Assembly (NCBI GenBank): GCA_944326585.1
Contig: CALVEN010000011.1
Coordinates: forward strand, 1 to 43,580
Direction: 5' to 3'
From: Candidatus Gastranaerophilales bacterium
Lineage (GTDB): Bacteria > Cyanobacteriota > Vampirovibrionia > Gastranaerophilales > Gastranaerophilaceae
Length of the DNA stretch: 43,580 nt
Shown: positions 8,048 to 16,515 of the stretch, piece after piece
How the letters are laid out: each line of letters starts with the position of its first letter
Numbering within the stretch: the first letter of the stretch is position 1
The notes under the pieces: generated by a model
Told to the model about the DNA's origin: nothing
The model's database searches: none
The model's input: the letters and a program-made list of their open reading frames with translations, nothing else
Program-made: the position numbers and the translations under genes

Positions 8048-8783
8048 TTTTTAAGCTTAATGTCGGCAGGTTGTTGTAAAAATAAGGCAGACTGTCGCAT
8101 GAAGTTGTTCTTGCTATCCACAAGACTCCTTTCGGAGTTTCTGCAAGACGTTTTTCAATGTTTGAGCAGCTTTCCATTTTTCCGACTTTCAGGTTGCTTA
8201 TGCGGCTCAGGTCACCTATATTCACAATTGCGCATTCGCCTGTTGATTTGTAGTGTGCTATTGCGTTATTAAGCGCCTTGTGAACCTCTTTAAGTCTGTG
8301 CTTTTTGTCAGGATACTTTATTTCTTCCACGTGGATATCAATAGCCCGTGCATGCGATAAAATTGCTTTTATATAGGTTTTTAGTTTTGTTTCATCTGTA
8401 TCTGCAAGAATCAGACCGGTTTTCATATCAGCGTCGAGAAGTCTTTTATCACCCATTAATACAGCTTTCATCGGGTACAGAATTTTTTCTTTTATCATAG
8501 CCGTTGTTCTCCCGCCGAAAATAAGCCTGTTGAGTGCGGACTGTCTGTTTTTGGGCTCTACAACCGATTGCGGAATCATGTTTCTGCCAAAAAATTTTTT
8601 TAATGATAATATTGCAAGTCCGGCTGCAACTAATCCTCCGATATATTCAATTTTATGCTCTTTAAAAGTATTTTTAGGCTTGTAATTTTGATTAGCAGTA
8701 TACAAAAACGGATTTGAAATGTCCGTGCGTTTCCCTTCAGAGGTGAATTTCGGATTATAAATTGAGACTGCAGAAATTTTCAT
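8037..8783 (-). CDS. Lineage-type protein of unknown function with one membrane segment
   Basis: 248 aa. I do not recognise a family function. The start MKISAVSIYNPKFTSEGK is of a type I associate with Gastranaerophilales proteins. A hydrophobic stretch IGGLVAAGLAILSLKKFFG (about 48-66) could span the membrane once. The C-terminal half (ADTDETKLKTYIK... GVLWIARTTSCDSLP... LPTLSLKI) is faintly like the end of an AAA+ module, with a sensor-type strand, but no Walker A or B is visible. There is no Shine-Dalgarno; TAAAAT sits exactly 6 nt before the ATG. Its last codons carry the SRP RNA -35 box. Confidence 0.65.
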   Translation of the reverse strand: MKISAVSIYNPKFTSEGKRTDISNPFLYTANQNYKPKNTFKEHKIEYIGGLVAAGLAILSLKKFFGRNMIPQSVVEPKNRQSALNRLIFGGRTTAMIKEKILYPMKAVLMGDKRLLDADMKTGLILADTDETKLKTYIKAILSHARAIDIHVEEIKYPDKKHRLKEVHKALNNAIAHYKSTGECAIVNIGDLSRISNLKVGKMESCSNIEKRLAETPKGVLWIARTTSCDSLPYFYNNLPTLSLKIVD

Positions 8784-8918
8784 AACATTATTTTAAAACG
8801 AGTGATTATTTTTTTTGCTACAATATTAAGATTTTTAAAGATTATATTAATGGCTTCCTGCAACAGGGCAATGGAAAAGACAGTTGAGTGTATTATTCTC
8901 CGAATAAGGGAGGTAAAA

Positions 8919-9314
8919 ATGACAGAACGATTACAAATATACCGCTGTGAAGTCTGCGGAAATATTGTGCAGGTCTTAATAGAAGGTCATGGCGAACTTG
9001 TATGCTGCGGGGAACCTATGACATTATTAAGTCCTAAAATTAATGAAAACGAAGGCTTGGAAAAACATATTCCGGTTTTTGAACAAAATGAAAACGGCGA
9101 ATTGATTATCCGTGTAGGTTCAACGCCGCATCCTATGATTGACGAACATTATATTCAATTTATTGAAACAATTTCCGACGACAGACAAAAAGTTTGTCTT
9201 AAATATTTAAAACCCGGTATGGCGCCGGAAATTATAATTGACACAACAAAAGATAACATTACGGCTTATGAATATTGTAATATTCACGGGCTGTGGGAGG
9301 GCAAAAATGATTAG
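8919..9314 (+). CDS. dfx: Desulfoferrodoxin (superoxide reductase)
   Basis: 131 aa, cytosolic. It reduces superoxide to hydrogen peroxide without making oxygen, the usual defence in anaerobes. The N-terminal desulforedoxin iron site has all four cysteines (Cys10, Cys13, Cys29, Cys30). The catalytic iron site has His50, His71, His77, Cys120 and His123, with the EKH motif (48-50) that holds the catalytic lysine, so this is a two-iron class I enzyme. ATG 8919 is preceded by GGGAGGT; longer upstream readings lack a ribosome site. A small hairpin (TTATTC-TCC-GAATAA, 8893-8907) lies just before that site. It overlaps the ferritin gene by 8 nt. Confidence 0.95.
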   Translation: MTERLQIYRCEVCGNIVQVLIEGHGELVCCGEPMTLLSPKINENEGLEKHIPVFEQNENGELIIRVGSTPHPMIDEHYIQFIETISDDRQKVCLKYLKPGMAPEIIIDTTKDNITAYEYCNIHGLWEGKND

Positions 9315-9816
9315 TGATAAAGTAAAAAATATTTTGAATGAACAAATTAACAAAGAATTTTATTCCGCGTATCTTTATCTTGCAATGTCTGCGTATTTTG
9401 ACGATATGGGTTTGTACGGTTTTGCAAACTGGACAAAGGTTCAGGCAAAAGAAGAAGTCGATCACGGTATGATAATTTTTGACTATATGATTGACCGTGA
9501 TACAAAAGTTCAATTAAAACAAATTGACGTGCCCGATATGAATTTCACCTCACCCTTGCAGGTTTTTGAAAAAATTCTTGATCACGAACTTTATGTAACT
9601 TCATCAATAGAATCTATTGCAAATCTTTCGATGGATGAATGCGACCTTGCAACGCGTAATTTTATAAACTGGTACCTGAAAGAACAGGTTGAAGAAGAAA
9701 AAAATGCACGCGACATTATAACAAGCCTTAAACTTTTCGGCGATGAAAAGGCGTCTTTGTATCTTTTGAATGATGAACTTGCAAAGCGTGAATATCACAA
9801 GCACGAATACAATTAA
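9307..9816 (+). CDS. ftnA: Ferritin (non-haem, bacterial type)
   Basis: 169 aa. The ferroxidase ligands match E. coli FtnA numbering: Glu17, Glu50, His53, Glu94, Gln127 and Glu130. It oxidises Fe(II) and stores it as a mineral core in a 24-mer shell. The start at 9307 lies inside the end of the desulfoferrodoxin gene (8-nt overlap) with GGAGGG upstream, so the two proteins are made together: superoxide reductase makes peroxide while ferritin removes the iron that would react with it. Confidence 0.94.
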   Translation: MISDKVKNILNEQINKEFYSAYLYLAMSAYFDDMGLYGFANWTKVQAKEEVDHGMIIFDYMIDRDTKVQLKQIDVPDMNFTSPLQVFEKILDHELYVTSSIESIANLSMDECDLATRNFINWYLKEQVEEEKNARDIITSLKLFGDEKASLYLLNDELAKREYHKHEYN

Positions 9817-9861
9817 ATATTTCGAATTTGTAAACAATTTGTCTTTAACACAATAATAGAT

Positions 9862-9870
9862 TATTATTAT
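9862..9870 (+). promoter_or_regulatory. -10 region of the histidine kinase operon
   Basis: TATTAT occurs at 9862-9867 (17 bp after TTGTCT at 9839-9844) and again at 9865-9870, exactly 6 nt before ATG 9877. Either predicts a leader of 0-3 nt. No ribosome site is present. Confidence 0.45.
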
Positions 9871-9876
9871 AGTGTT

Positions 9877-11463
9877 ATGGGTAAGATTGTAGTAGTCGAT
9901 GATGAAAAAATGGTTACATCAGCTTTCAAAACTTTGCTTAAAGTTGAAGGTTTTAATGACGCTGCATTTTTTAACAACCCGAAAGAAGCCGTTGAATATT
10001 TAAAAACAGAAACTCCGGATATAATAATTTCAGACTTTATGATGCCTGAGATGAATGGTCTGGAGTTTTTAACAAAAGCTAAAAAACTTCATCCCGAAGT
10101 CAGTATGATTCTTCTGACAGGTTATGCTGACAAAGAAAATGCAATAAAGGCAATTAACGAAATCGGCTTGTATAAGTACATTGAAAAGCCGTGGGATAAT
10201 GACGACTTGATAATTAATATTAGAAACGGCATAGAAAGAAGTCATCTTTTGTCAAATTTACGCGAAAAAATTTCAGAATTGGAAGATGCCAAGTCAAAAT
10301 TAGAAGATTATTCGGAAAATTTGGAAAAAATGGTAAAAGAAAGAACCGCGGAATTGTCTGATGCGAACGCAAAACTCAGCGGAATAATAAATTACTGCGC
10401 GGACGGAATAATTATCATTGATAATCTCGGTATTATAGAACAGGTAAATCCTGCGTGTGAAAATATGACAGGACTTTCATCACAGGCACTCTGTCATATG
10501 AAATTGCAGGAAATCGCATTTTCAGATAATGTTGACTTTAACAAAGCCGGCAAAAATAAAAGCGGTATTTTCGGACTCGGTCCGGATAAATCCGAAATTC
10601 TCATAAGAGATTGCTTTATCAGAAATTCTTTGAGTGATAAAAATATTCCGGTAGAAATCAATTTTGCACTTATATCGTCTGAAGGAAAGGCGCGTTATGT
10701 CGGTGTAATTCGCGATGTGAGTATGCAAAAAGATACCGAAAGGTTAAGAGATGATTTTATTGCGACTTTGACGCATGATTTGAGAACGCCGCTTCTTGCA
10801 GCTATCCAAACTTTGAAATTTTTCCTTGACGGATCTTTGGGCGAGCTTGATGATAAACAAAAGGTGCTTTTGTCTACTATGCTTCAAAGCAATGAGGATT
10901 TGCTCGGGCTTGTCAACGCACTGCTGGAGGTTTATAAATTTGAAAGCGGGAAACTGTCACTTTGCAAGACAGTATTCTGTGCAAAAGATTTGATTAAACT
11001 GTGTTATGATGAATTAAAACCGCTTGCTGAGCATAAAAACATTGAATTTGTTTTGGATTGTGATGTTGATGATGAAGTTAACATTTATGCGGACAAAACT
11101 GAAATCAAAAGGGTTATGATAAACCTTTGCGGTAATGCTGTTAACTATACTAATAAGAATGGTAAAATAGTCATTTTTGCAAAAGCGCAGGAGGGTGACT
11201 TTATATTTTCCGTATCAGATAACGGAAACGGGATTCCGAAAGAGGATATACCGCATTTATTTATGAGATTTTCTCAGGGAACAAGCAAGAAAAGGTCAAC
11301 CGGAACAGGTTTGGGATTATATTTATCAAGACAAATTGTAGAGGCTCACGGCGGCAAAATTTGGTTAGAGAGTAAAATGACAAAAGGAAGTGAATTCAGT
11401 TTTCTTTTGCCGAACGTCGTTGTGAAAAATTCAGTTAAGGAAAGACAGGTTATTAATGGCTAA
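9877..11463 (+). CDS. Receiver-PAS-histidine kinase (soluble)
   Basis: 528 aa without membrane segments. Order: CheY-type receiver (1-125) with phospho-acceptor Asp53 in ISDFMMPEMNG, the TGYAD loop and Lys104 in EKPW; coiled coil (about 125-165); PAS domain (about 168-285); dimerisation/phospho-acceptor domain with His300 in THDLRTPLL; ATPase domain with NLCGNAVNYT, DNGNGIP and GTGLGLYLSRQIVEAHGG. The receiver precedes the kinase, so the kinase is likely tuned by phosphorylation of its own N-terminus, possibly from another kinase. It overlaps the next gene, a LuxR-type response regulator, by 8 nt, making a cognate pair very likely. Input signal unknown. Confidence 0.9.
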   Translation: MGKIVVVDDEKMVTSAFKTLLKVEGFNDAAFFNNPKEAVEYLKTETPDIIISDFMMPEMNGLEFLTKAKKLHPEVSMILLTGYADKENAIKAINEIGLYKYIEKPWDNDDLIINIRNGIERSHLLSNLREKISELEDAKSKLEDYSENLEKMVKERTAELSDANAKLSGIINYCADGIIIIDNLGIIEQVNPACENMTGLSSQALCHMKLQEIAFSDNVDFNKAGKNKSGIFGLGPDKSEILIRDCFIRNSLSDKNIPVEINFALISSEGKARYVGVIRDVSMQKDTERLRDDFIATLTHDLRTPLLAAIQTLKFFLDGSLGELDDKQKVLLSTMLQSNEDLLGLVNALLEVYKFESGKLSLCKTVFCAKDLIKLCYDELKPLAEHKNIEFVLDCDVDDEVNIYADKTEIKRVMINLCGNAVNYTNKNGKIVIFAKAQEGDFIFSVSDNGNGIPKEDIPHLFMRFSQGTSKKRSTGTGLGLYLSRQIVEAHGGKIWLESKMTKGSEFSFLLPNVVVKNSVKERQVING

Positions 11464-12127
11464 GATAAGAGTTTTGATTGTAGAAGATCACGATATGGCA
11501 AGAATGGGGCTGTCGGTAATTTTATCCAAAAATTCCGATATAGAAATTGCGGACATGTCAGCTGACGGCGAAGAAGGTGTTGAAAAAGCATTAAAACTCA
11601 AACCCGATGTCGTTATTATGGATATAGGGCTTCCGACAATTGACGGAATTGAAGCCACACGTAAAATTAAAAATTCCAATCCCGATATAAAAGTTTTGAT
11701 GTATACCTCACGTGAAGAAGAAGATGATATTTTTGATTCGTTTAAAGCGGGTGCTGACGGATATATTACAAAAGGTGCAACCTCCGAACAGACTGTTGCT
11801 GCGGTTATTGCAGTGTCAGAAGGCGCAGGCTGGCTTGACCCCGCAATTGCAAAAATCGTGCTTACAAATATCAGAAAATCGTCAGATGTGGAGAGAAAAC
11901 GCGGCGTTATTAATTACAAACTCGGCAAAAACTTGTATGGCTTGACTGAACGCGAAATGGAAGTTCTTGCGTTGATTGTTGACGGTATGAGTAATCCTCA
12001 AATTTCCGAAAAACTCGTTATTACTTTGTCTACAACTAAAACCCATGTTCACAGTATTTTGCAAAAATTGTATGTAGAAAGCCGCTCAAAAGCCGTTGCA
12101 ACCGCGATGAAAGAGGGTCTGGTATAA
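11456..12127 (+). CDS. NarL/LuxR-family response regulator
   Basis: 223 aa. Receiver with acidic pair Asp11/Asp13, phospho-acceptor Asp56 in VIMDIGLP and the YTSREE / GYITKGAT switch positions, then a LuxR-type helix-turn-helix (LTEREMEVLALIVDGMSNPQ onward, about 162-220). A transcription factor activated by phosphorylation. Its ATG lies inside the last codons of the kinase gene (8-nt overlap), and the third gene starts 2 nt after its stop, so all three are one transcription unit. Targets are not evident; the exported third protein is the obvious candidate. Confidence 0.92.
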   Translation: MAKIRVLIVEDHDMARMGLSVILSKNSDIEIADMSADGEEGVEKALKLKPDVVIMDIGLPTIDGIEATRKIKNSNPDIKVLMYTSREEEDDIFDSFKAGADGYITKGATSEQTVAAVIAVSEGAGWLDPAIAKIVLTNIRKSSDVERKRGVINYKLGKNLYGLTEREMEVLALIVDGMSNPQISEKLVITLSTTKTHVHSILQKLYVESRSKAVATAMKEGLV

Positions 12128-12129
12128 AG

Positions 12130-13470
12130 TTGCGCAAAGGGATTTTTTTATTAGCTCTAATACTGTTTTTGAATTCGCTGAGTGTTTCGGCATTTTCTTT
12201 CCGAAAAAAAGAGGCCAGAGACAGGGAAGCGGAATATATACATAATGTTTTAAAACAGGAAGAGAAAGAAAAATACGAGCGTAAAAAACTTGATTATAAA
12301 CCGTCAGGATTTATGACGGTTGAAGAATACGAGTCACTTTCAACATATCGCGACAAAACCCGTGACGATATAGAAATTCCGAAAATTCAAAAAGGTTCGG
12401 ATATGAAATACGTTCCGCAGCCGACATATAAAATCGTGCGCTATAATGATCCGCCCGGAAGTCCTGAACTTAATATTACAAAACAATTTTATAAAATGCG
12501 CCAGTACAACGGGCAGGGAATCGCATCTCCTGATTTTTCCATAATGGTATATCCGGTTGTGTATTATTATCCGAATAGCGCGTCGACTGCAGCGGATTTG
12601 TTTATAATAAAGCTGGAGGAAAACGAATCGCCTTTAAACAGGCTTTTGCTAGCAAATGTTAAAAAACGCCTGCCTGAGCCTATTGTTTCAACCGAAAAAT
12701 CCATTGATAATAATACTGCTTTCAGAACTCTCACGCCCGTTGATTTTTCATCCGACGGAACAAAGCTTTTGATTAAAGAAAAAATCGGCAGCTCACAAGA
12801 CGGTATCTGGAAAACAAATGCCATAGTCTACGACTTTGATACACAAACTTCCTATAATCTCGTTGAACTTCGCGATGCTATTATTTATTACTGGAAAGAA
12901 AACAAAGGCTTAAATCTTGATAACGCAAGGTGGGATATTTATCCTCTGGGATTTTTAAAGGATGAACCGCACAGAATTGCGGCATACGGCTATGCTTATA
13001 CCGGCAGAAAACCGGTTTTTCTTGGAATTTGGAGCGTAGATTCGCACGGTGAACAATCCAGACTCTTGACCTTTGACCCCGAAAGCATAGAACTCAGTGT
13101 GAACGGTTTTAAACTTATTCAAGACGGGGTTGTTCGTCCCGTAATTTTGGAGCAGGAAGAAGAAGCTTTGAAACGAACGGAAAAAATGCAGGAAAAAGCA
13201 GCCAAAGAAAAAGAAAAGGCTGATTTTAAGCAAATGGAGCTTGAATATAAAGAAAAAATAAAACAAATGGATGCCGAGTTTAAAGAACAGCGTAAGGATT
13301 TCCTTAAACAGCAAAATCTGGGCGGCACAACAACGTTTAATGAGGCTCCGGCGGAGTTTAGGGAAATCAAAATTAAAGAACTGCAAAAAGAGATTAAAAA
13401 AGGTGAAAAAGAACTTGAAAAACAGCTTAAATACATACAAAAGCTTGATAAAAAATTGGAGAAATTGTAA
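12130..13470 (+). CDS. Exported coiled-coil protein of unknown function
   Basis: 446 aa starting with TTG, 2 nt after the response-regulator stop. A clear signal peptide (RKGIFLLALILFLNSLSVSA) is followed by a charged segment, a central globular part (about 100-330) with aromatic-rich beta-type sequence such as FSIMVYPVVYYYP, and a Lys/Glu-rich coiled-coil C-terminus (about 335-446). I recognise no family. Its position in a two-component operon suggests an envelope protein that is sensed or regulated by that system. The coiled coil could support oligomerisation or cell-wall contact. The coding frame stays open on other strands here because of biased lysine codons; those frames are not genes. 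Confidence 0.7.
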   Translation: MRKGIFLLALILFLNSLSVSAFSFRKKEARDREAEYIHNVLKQEEKEKYERKKLDYKPSGFMTVEEYESLSTYRDKTRDDIEIPKIQKGSDMKYVPQPTYKIVRYNDPPGSPELNITKQFYKMRQYNGQGIASPDFSIMVYPVVYYYPNSASTAADLFIIKLEENESPLNRLLLANVKKRLPEPIVSTEKSIDNNTAFRTLTPVDFSSDGTKLLIKEKIGSSQDGIWKTNAIVYDFDTQTSYNLVELRDAIIYYWKENKGLNLDNARWDIYPLGFLKDEPHRIAAYGYAYTGRKPVFLGIWSVDSHGEQSRLLTFDPESIELSVNGFKLIQDGVVRPVILEQEEEALKRTEKMQEKAAKEKEKADFKQMELEYKEKIKQMDAEFKEQRKDFLKQQNLGGTTTFNEAPAEFREIKIKELQKEIKKGEKELEKQLKYIQKLDKKLEKL

Positions 13471-13479
13471 AATAAAGCA

Positions 13480-13728
13480 TTAGCGGGTTATAAATTTTTC
13501 TTTTTCTGCGCGTGGAAGACGCTTTATCCGGTATTCTTCTTTTTGTGCTTCCGATTTGGAATTAAATTCTTTTTGCCATACGATTTTAACGGGTTTATTG
13601 GCGCGGGTATATTTGGCGCCGTGACCTTCAAGGTGCGCTTTAAAGCGTTTTTCTACGTCATCCGTGTAGCCGCAGTATAGAGTATTGCGTTCTGTCAGGA
13701 GCATGTATACGTAATATTTTTTCTCCAT
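13480..13728 (-). CDS. GIY-YIG nuclease-domain protein (UPF0213/YhbQ-like)
   Basis: 82 aa, a single GIY-YIG domain. The signature is YYVYMLLTERNTLYCGYTDD, followed by the conserved arginine in VEKRFKAH, with the conserved glutamate in KEEYRIKRLPRAEK. Members are small stand-alone proteins of poorly defined role, thought to act on DNA or RNA ends. It converges on the coiled-coil gene (9 nt between stops). No Shine-Dalgarno precedes the ATG. Confidence 0.88.
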   Translation of the reverse strand: MEKKYYVYMLLTERNTLYCGYTDDVEKRFKAHLEGHGAKYTRANKPVKIVWQKEFNSKSEAQKEEYRIKRLPRAEKEKFITR

Positions 13729-13745
13729 AATATTATTTAAACAAA

Positions 13746-13772
13746 AAAGAACGGTTTTTATAACCGCTCTTT
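13746..13772 (-). terminator. Terminator after the Gly/Cys-tailed small gene
   Basis: Minus-strand stem AAAGAGCGGTT / AACCGTTCTTT with a 5-nt loop, one G-U pair and a following T-run. The pairing is better on the minus strand, matching the gene that stops at 13797. Confidence 0.85.
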
Positions 13773-13796
13773 GATGTATTTAATAAACTTTTTTTG

Positions 13797-14141
13797 TTAG
13801 CAGACTGATGAAAATCCTCCGCCGCAGGAACCGCCTCCGCAGCTTCCGGCTGAAAATCCGCCTGAAAAACCGCCTGCGGAAACTCCGCCAAGAGTTGATA
13901 CCGCATTTGAAAAACTGCTTAAAAATCCGCCCATTGCAACTGAATCACCACTATCTGAATACATGCTGTAATCTACGGCAAACGGATTGCTTGAGATAAA
14001 TTCATCATATTGACCCATTGTCATTAATCCGTTTTCAAAAAGCATTGCAAGAGAGCCTGCAGTTTCAACTGCTTCTGCCGGTTTTTGCGCTTCAGCAACG
14101 TATCCTTTATCCATTTTTGATGGCTTTGATAGTGTGATCAT
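13797..14141 (-). CDS. Small lineage-type protein with a Gly/Ser/Cys-rich tail
   Basis: 114 aa, no recognised family. The N-terminus (MITLSKPSKMDKGYVAEAQ) has no signal peptide. A middle segment LFENGLMTMGQYDEFISS looks helical. The last 30 residues are a low-complexity Gly/Ser tail with three regularly placed cysteines (GSCGGGSCGGGFSSVC) ending in Cys at the C-terminus. Such a tail could bind metal, form disulfides or be modified; none of this is shown. GAGGT lies 7 nt before the ATG. It has its own terminator and shares the upstream region, with GTTAAC/GTNAC sites, with the divergent gene at 14333. Confidence 0.65.
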   Translation of the reverse strand: MITLSKPSKMDKGYVAEAQKPAEAVETAGSLAMLFENGLMTMGQYDEFISSNPFAVDYSMYSDSGDSVAMGGFLSSFSNAVSTLGGVSAGGFSGGFSAGSCGGGSCGGGFSSVC

Positions 14142-14204
14142 CTTAATACCTCGTTCGTCTTACATATATATAAAGGTTATAAAAAATCTTCAATTTCAGC
14201 ATGG

Positions 14205-14232
14205 ATATTTTTTGTAACAATCGTTAACAAAA
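14205..14232. promoter_or_regulatory. Palindromic GTAAC/GTTAAC element between divergent genes
   Basis: ATTTTTTGTAAC-AATC-GTTAACAAAAAAT is an inverted repeat with one extra base in one arm, lying between the starts at 14141 (minus) and 14333 (plus). The minus strand reads GTTAACGATTGTTACAAAAA, which aligns with the element upstream of 23278. Candidate operator serving both directions. Confidence 0.4.
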
Positions 14233-14332
14233 AATCTAAAACCATTGATTTAGCTTAAGATAAACCTTTGGATTGATGTTATATTGAGGACATGGCTTTA
14301 GTATAGTAATAGAGAAAGACTAGGGGATAATT

Positions 14333-14953
14333 GTGAAAAGAATAATTTTAGTATTAACAATTCTATTTATGGGACTTGTCGCGAATGCGTCTGAGAATTA
14401 TCTTAGAACAGTTGTGGTTGAAGGTACTGATGACGGTTACAATATTATTTTGAAAACCGATGCTTTACCTGAAGTTAAAAAAACGGTAAAAGGCAGCGAT
14501 AATATTACTCTGGATGTAAAAGGTATTACGACTTCGTCTTCCGTGAATGCAATTTACAAAAGTACTGCAAGCGTAAACGGATTGATTGTTGAAAATGTTG
14601 CGGATGACGAATTGAAAGTTTATATTCAGGCAAAAGACATCGCAAAAGCCACGATAATGGCGCAAACTTCATCAGGTGAACCAGTTATATTAAGCGAACG
14701 TTTTCCCGTTGAAAAAGTTTTGTGGTCAATTGCCGTACTCGCAATACTGGCGGCAGTTGTAAGATCGGCAAAAGCTATAACGGATTATGAAAATTCAATT
14801 GTAATCAAAAAAGACATAAAAGACCGCGAAATTGAATTGTACAGAAACTTTCAAAAAGAGCTTGCAAGCATGCCTAAAATCAATTGCAAAATCAACAATG
14901 CATACTCCGTGATGCGTTCAAGACGCAACTACAAAGAGCTTGCGAGAAGATAA
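14333..14953 (+). CDS. Exported or membrane protein with AMIN-like beta domain
   Basis: 206 aa starting with GTG; TAGGGGATA provides the ribosome site. Signal peptide (RIILVLTILFMGLVANA), then about 90 residues of beta-type sequence (YLRTVVVEGTDDGYNIILKT...) resembling AMIN domains that place proteins in the periplasm or near peptidoglycan; this likeness is by eye. A second hydrophobic segment (VLWSIAVLAILAAVVRSA, about 129-146) would anchor it, leaving a basic C-terminus (RSRRNYKELARR) in the cytoplasm. No catalytic motif. Divergent from the Gly/Cys-tailed protein gene. Confidence 0.65.
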   Translation: MKRIILVLTILFMGLVANASENYLRTVVVEGTDDGYNIILKTDALPEVKKTVKGSDNITLDVKGITTSSSVNAIYKSTASVNGLIVENVADDELKVYIQAKDIAKATIMAQTSSGEPVILSERFPVEKVLWSIAVLAILAAVVRSAKAITDYENSIVIKKDIKDREIELYRNFQKELASMPKINCKINNAYSVMRSRRNYKELARR

Positions 14954-14964
14954 TATGTTGGACT

Positions 14965-15040
14965 AGAGCTGTAAACATATTTTTTCGACGACGCTCCCGC
15001 CTCCGGCTTCGCTATAGTCTCAAAAATATTTTACAGCTCT
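14965..15040. repeat. 76-bp palindromic element between convergent genes
   Basis: Arms AGAGCTGTAAACATATTTTT (14965-14984) and AAAAATATTTTACAGCTCT (15022-15040) pair over 19 bp with one bulged base. The 37-bp centre is GC-rich in an AT-rich setting and contains nested pairs (GCC-TCC-GGC). No T-run follows either arm, so it does not look like a normal terminator; a dispersed palindromic repeat is more likely. No second copy was seen in the window. Confidence 0.55.
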
Positions 15041-15051
15041 GCTATAATAAT

Positions 15052-16170
15052 TCAATTTGCAAAATAATTTCTGATAATCTTCTCAATTTTTTGGGAAGAT
15101 TTTCCGTTACCGTAAGGGTTTTGAGCCTGAAGTCTTGAGCCTGATTTTGATTTGGAAAGCACTTCTTCGCTGTAGTCAATAATTTTATCATAATCCGCGC
15201 CTACAAGCACCGAAACTCCCGCGTCAATTCCTTCCTGACGCTCGGTTTCATAGCGCATTACAAGTGTCGGGCAGCCGAAAGAGGGGGCTTCTTCTTGAAT
15301 TCCGCCGGAATCTGTCAAAATTAATTTGGCATTTTTCATTAAATACACAAGATAAGGATAATCAAGCGGCTTTAATAATTTAATCTGAGGGTATTTGCTG
15401 AGCCGTGAATGAATTTTATCGTGCACATTGGGGTTCGGGTGCACGGGAATGACAAAAGTATGATCCGAATATTCTTTTGCAAGATATTCAATCGCATCAA
15501 TAATCCTGTCAATTCTTGCCCCGTGGTTTTCGCGCCTGTGTGCCGTTATTAAAACGAGTTTATCATCAACAGGAATTTGATTTTTACGAAAGAATTCCGC
15601 AGCCTTATTTAAAACCTCGTCAGACAAACAAAAAAGCGCATCAATAACTGTATTGCCCGTAACAAAAATTTTATCCTCAGAAATATTTTCTTTTAAAAGC
15701 GCCTCTCTATTTTTTTTAGTAGGGGCAAAATTCAATTCTGCAACGCGGGTTGTCATCTGGCGCATAATTTCTTCCGGAAACGGCTCATAAATATCATAAG
15801 ATCTTAAACCCGCCTCTACGTGGAATACGGGAATTTTGCGGTAATAGCTTGCAAGCGCCCCACACAAAACCGTCATTGTGTCACCTTGCACTATTGTTGC
15901 GTCAAACGAATTTTCTTCAAAAACTTTATCCAGTGCTGTCAAAATTCTGCTTTGAACAGAAATCAGCGACTGATTTTCTCTCATACAGTCAAGGTTGATA
16001 TCAGCTTTTAGTCCGAAATATTCAAGGGTCTGGTTTGACAATTCTTTTTGCTGCTCGGTGTTACAAATAACTACATTGTACTCATGCGGATATTTCCTGA
16101 GTTCAAGTATAACCGGAGCAAGCTTTATAACCTCCGGACGGGTTCCGAATACTACCAATATGTTTTTCAT
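15052..16170 (-). CDS. wecB: UDP-N-acetylglucosamine 2-epimerase (non-hydrolysing)
   Basis: 372 aa, the usual length. It converts UDP-GlcNAc to UDP-ManNAc for surface polysaccharide or teichoic-acid-type linkage units. Motifs: VVFGTRPEVIKLAPV at the start, VQGDTMTV (catalytic Asp), FHVEAGLRS (Glu), EPFPEEIMRQ (Glu), ITAHRRENHG (His) and LTDSGGIQEEAP (nucleotide binding). All catalytic residues are present. Single minus-strand gene. No Shine-Dalgarno; TATAAT lies 12 nt before the ATG, predicting a leader of about 6 nt. Confidence 0.95.
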   Translation of the reverse strand: MKNILVVFGTRPEVIKLAPVILELRKYPHEYNVVICNTEQQKELSNQTLEYFGLKADINLDCMRENQSLISVQSRILTALDKVFEENSFDATIVQGDTMTVLCGALASYYRKIPVFHVEAGLRSYDIYEPFPEEIMRQMTTRVAELNFAPTKKNREALLKENISEDKIFVTGNTVIDALFCLSDEVLNKAAEFFRKNQIPVDDKLVLITAHRRENHGARIDRIIDAIEYLAKEYSDHTFVIPVHPNPNVHDKIHSRLSKYPQIKLLKPLDYPYLVYLMKNAKLILTDSGGIQEEAPSFGCPTLVMRYETERQEGIDAGVSVLVGADYDKIIDYSEEVLSKSKSGSRLQAQNPYGNGKSSQKIEKIIRNYFAN

Positions 16171-16281
16171 ATTTCAAAGTTTATTATAAACAATTAAAGC
16201 ATGCAAGATTAGCCGGATTGCTGTACAATGCGGTGATTTATTAAGCGGTGTATTTTTTATAATTAAATTGCGGAGGCATTT

Positions 16282-16512
16282 ATGATTGATTTATATGTTT
16301 TGGAAACCTGCCCGTATTGCAGGAAAGTAATGGATTTTTTAGAAGAAAATAATATTTCGTACAATAAATTTGATATAACTGACCCCGAAAATCATGTAAA
16401 ACTTCTGGATTTGGGCGGGTCTGATCAGGTACCTTTTTTATATGACAGTAAAAATAATATTAAAATGTACGAGTCAGATGATATCATTGCATACATGACA
16501 AAAAGGTGTTGA
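16282..16512 (+). CDS. Glutaredoxin
   Basis: 76 aa with the thioredoxin fold: redox motif CPYC (Cys10, Cys13) and the cis-proline motif QVPFL. It reduces disulfides or mixed glutathione/low-molecular-thiol disulfides. CGGAGG precedes the start. The next gene begins 4 nt after its stop, so it is co-transcribed with a hybrid-cluster-protein homologue. That pairing suggests thiol or nitrosothiol chemistry, but the partner has lost its cluster ligands. Confidence 0.9.
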   Translation: MIDLYVLETCPYCRKVMDFLEENNISYNKFDITDPENHVKLLDLGGSDQVPFLYDSKNNIKMYESDDIIAYMTKRC

Positions 16513-16515
16513 GAT

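Noticed and set aside
12955-13440. Long minus-strand open frames opposite the coiled-coil protein
   Set aside because: Phe/Leu/Ser-rich translations mirror Lys/Glu codons of the plus-strand gene; no start context.
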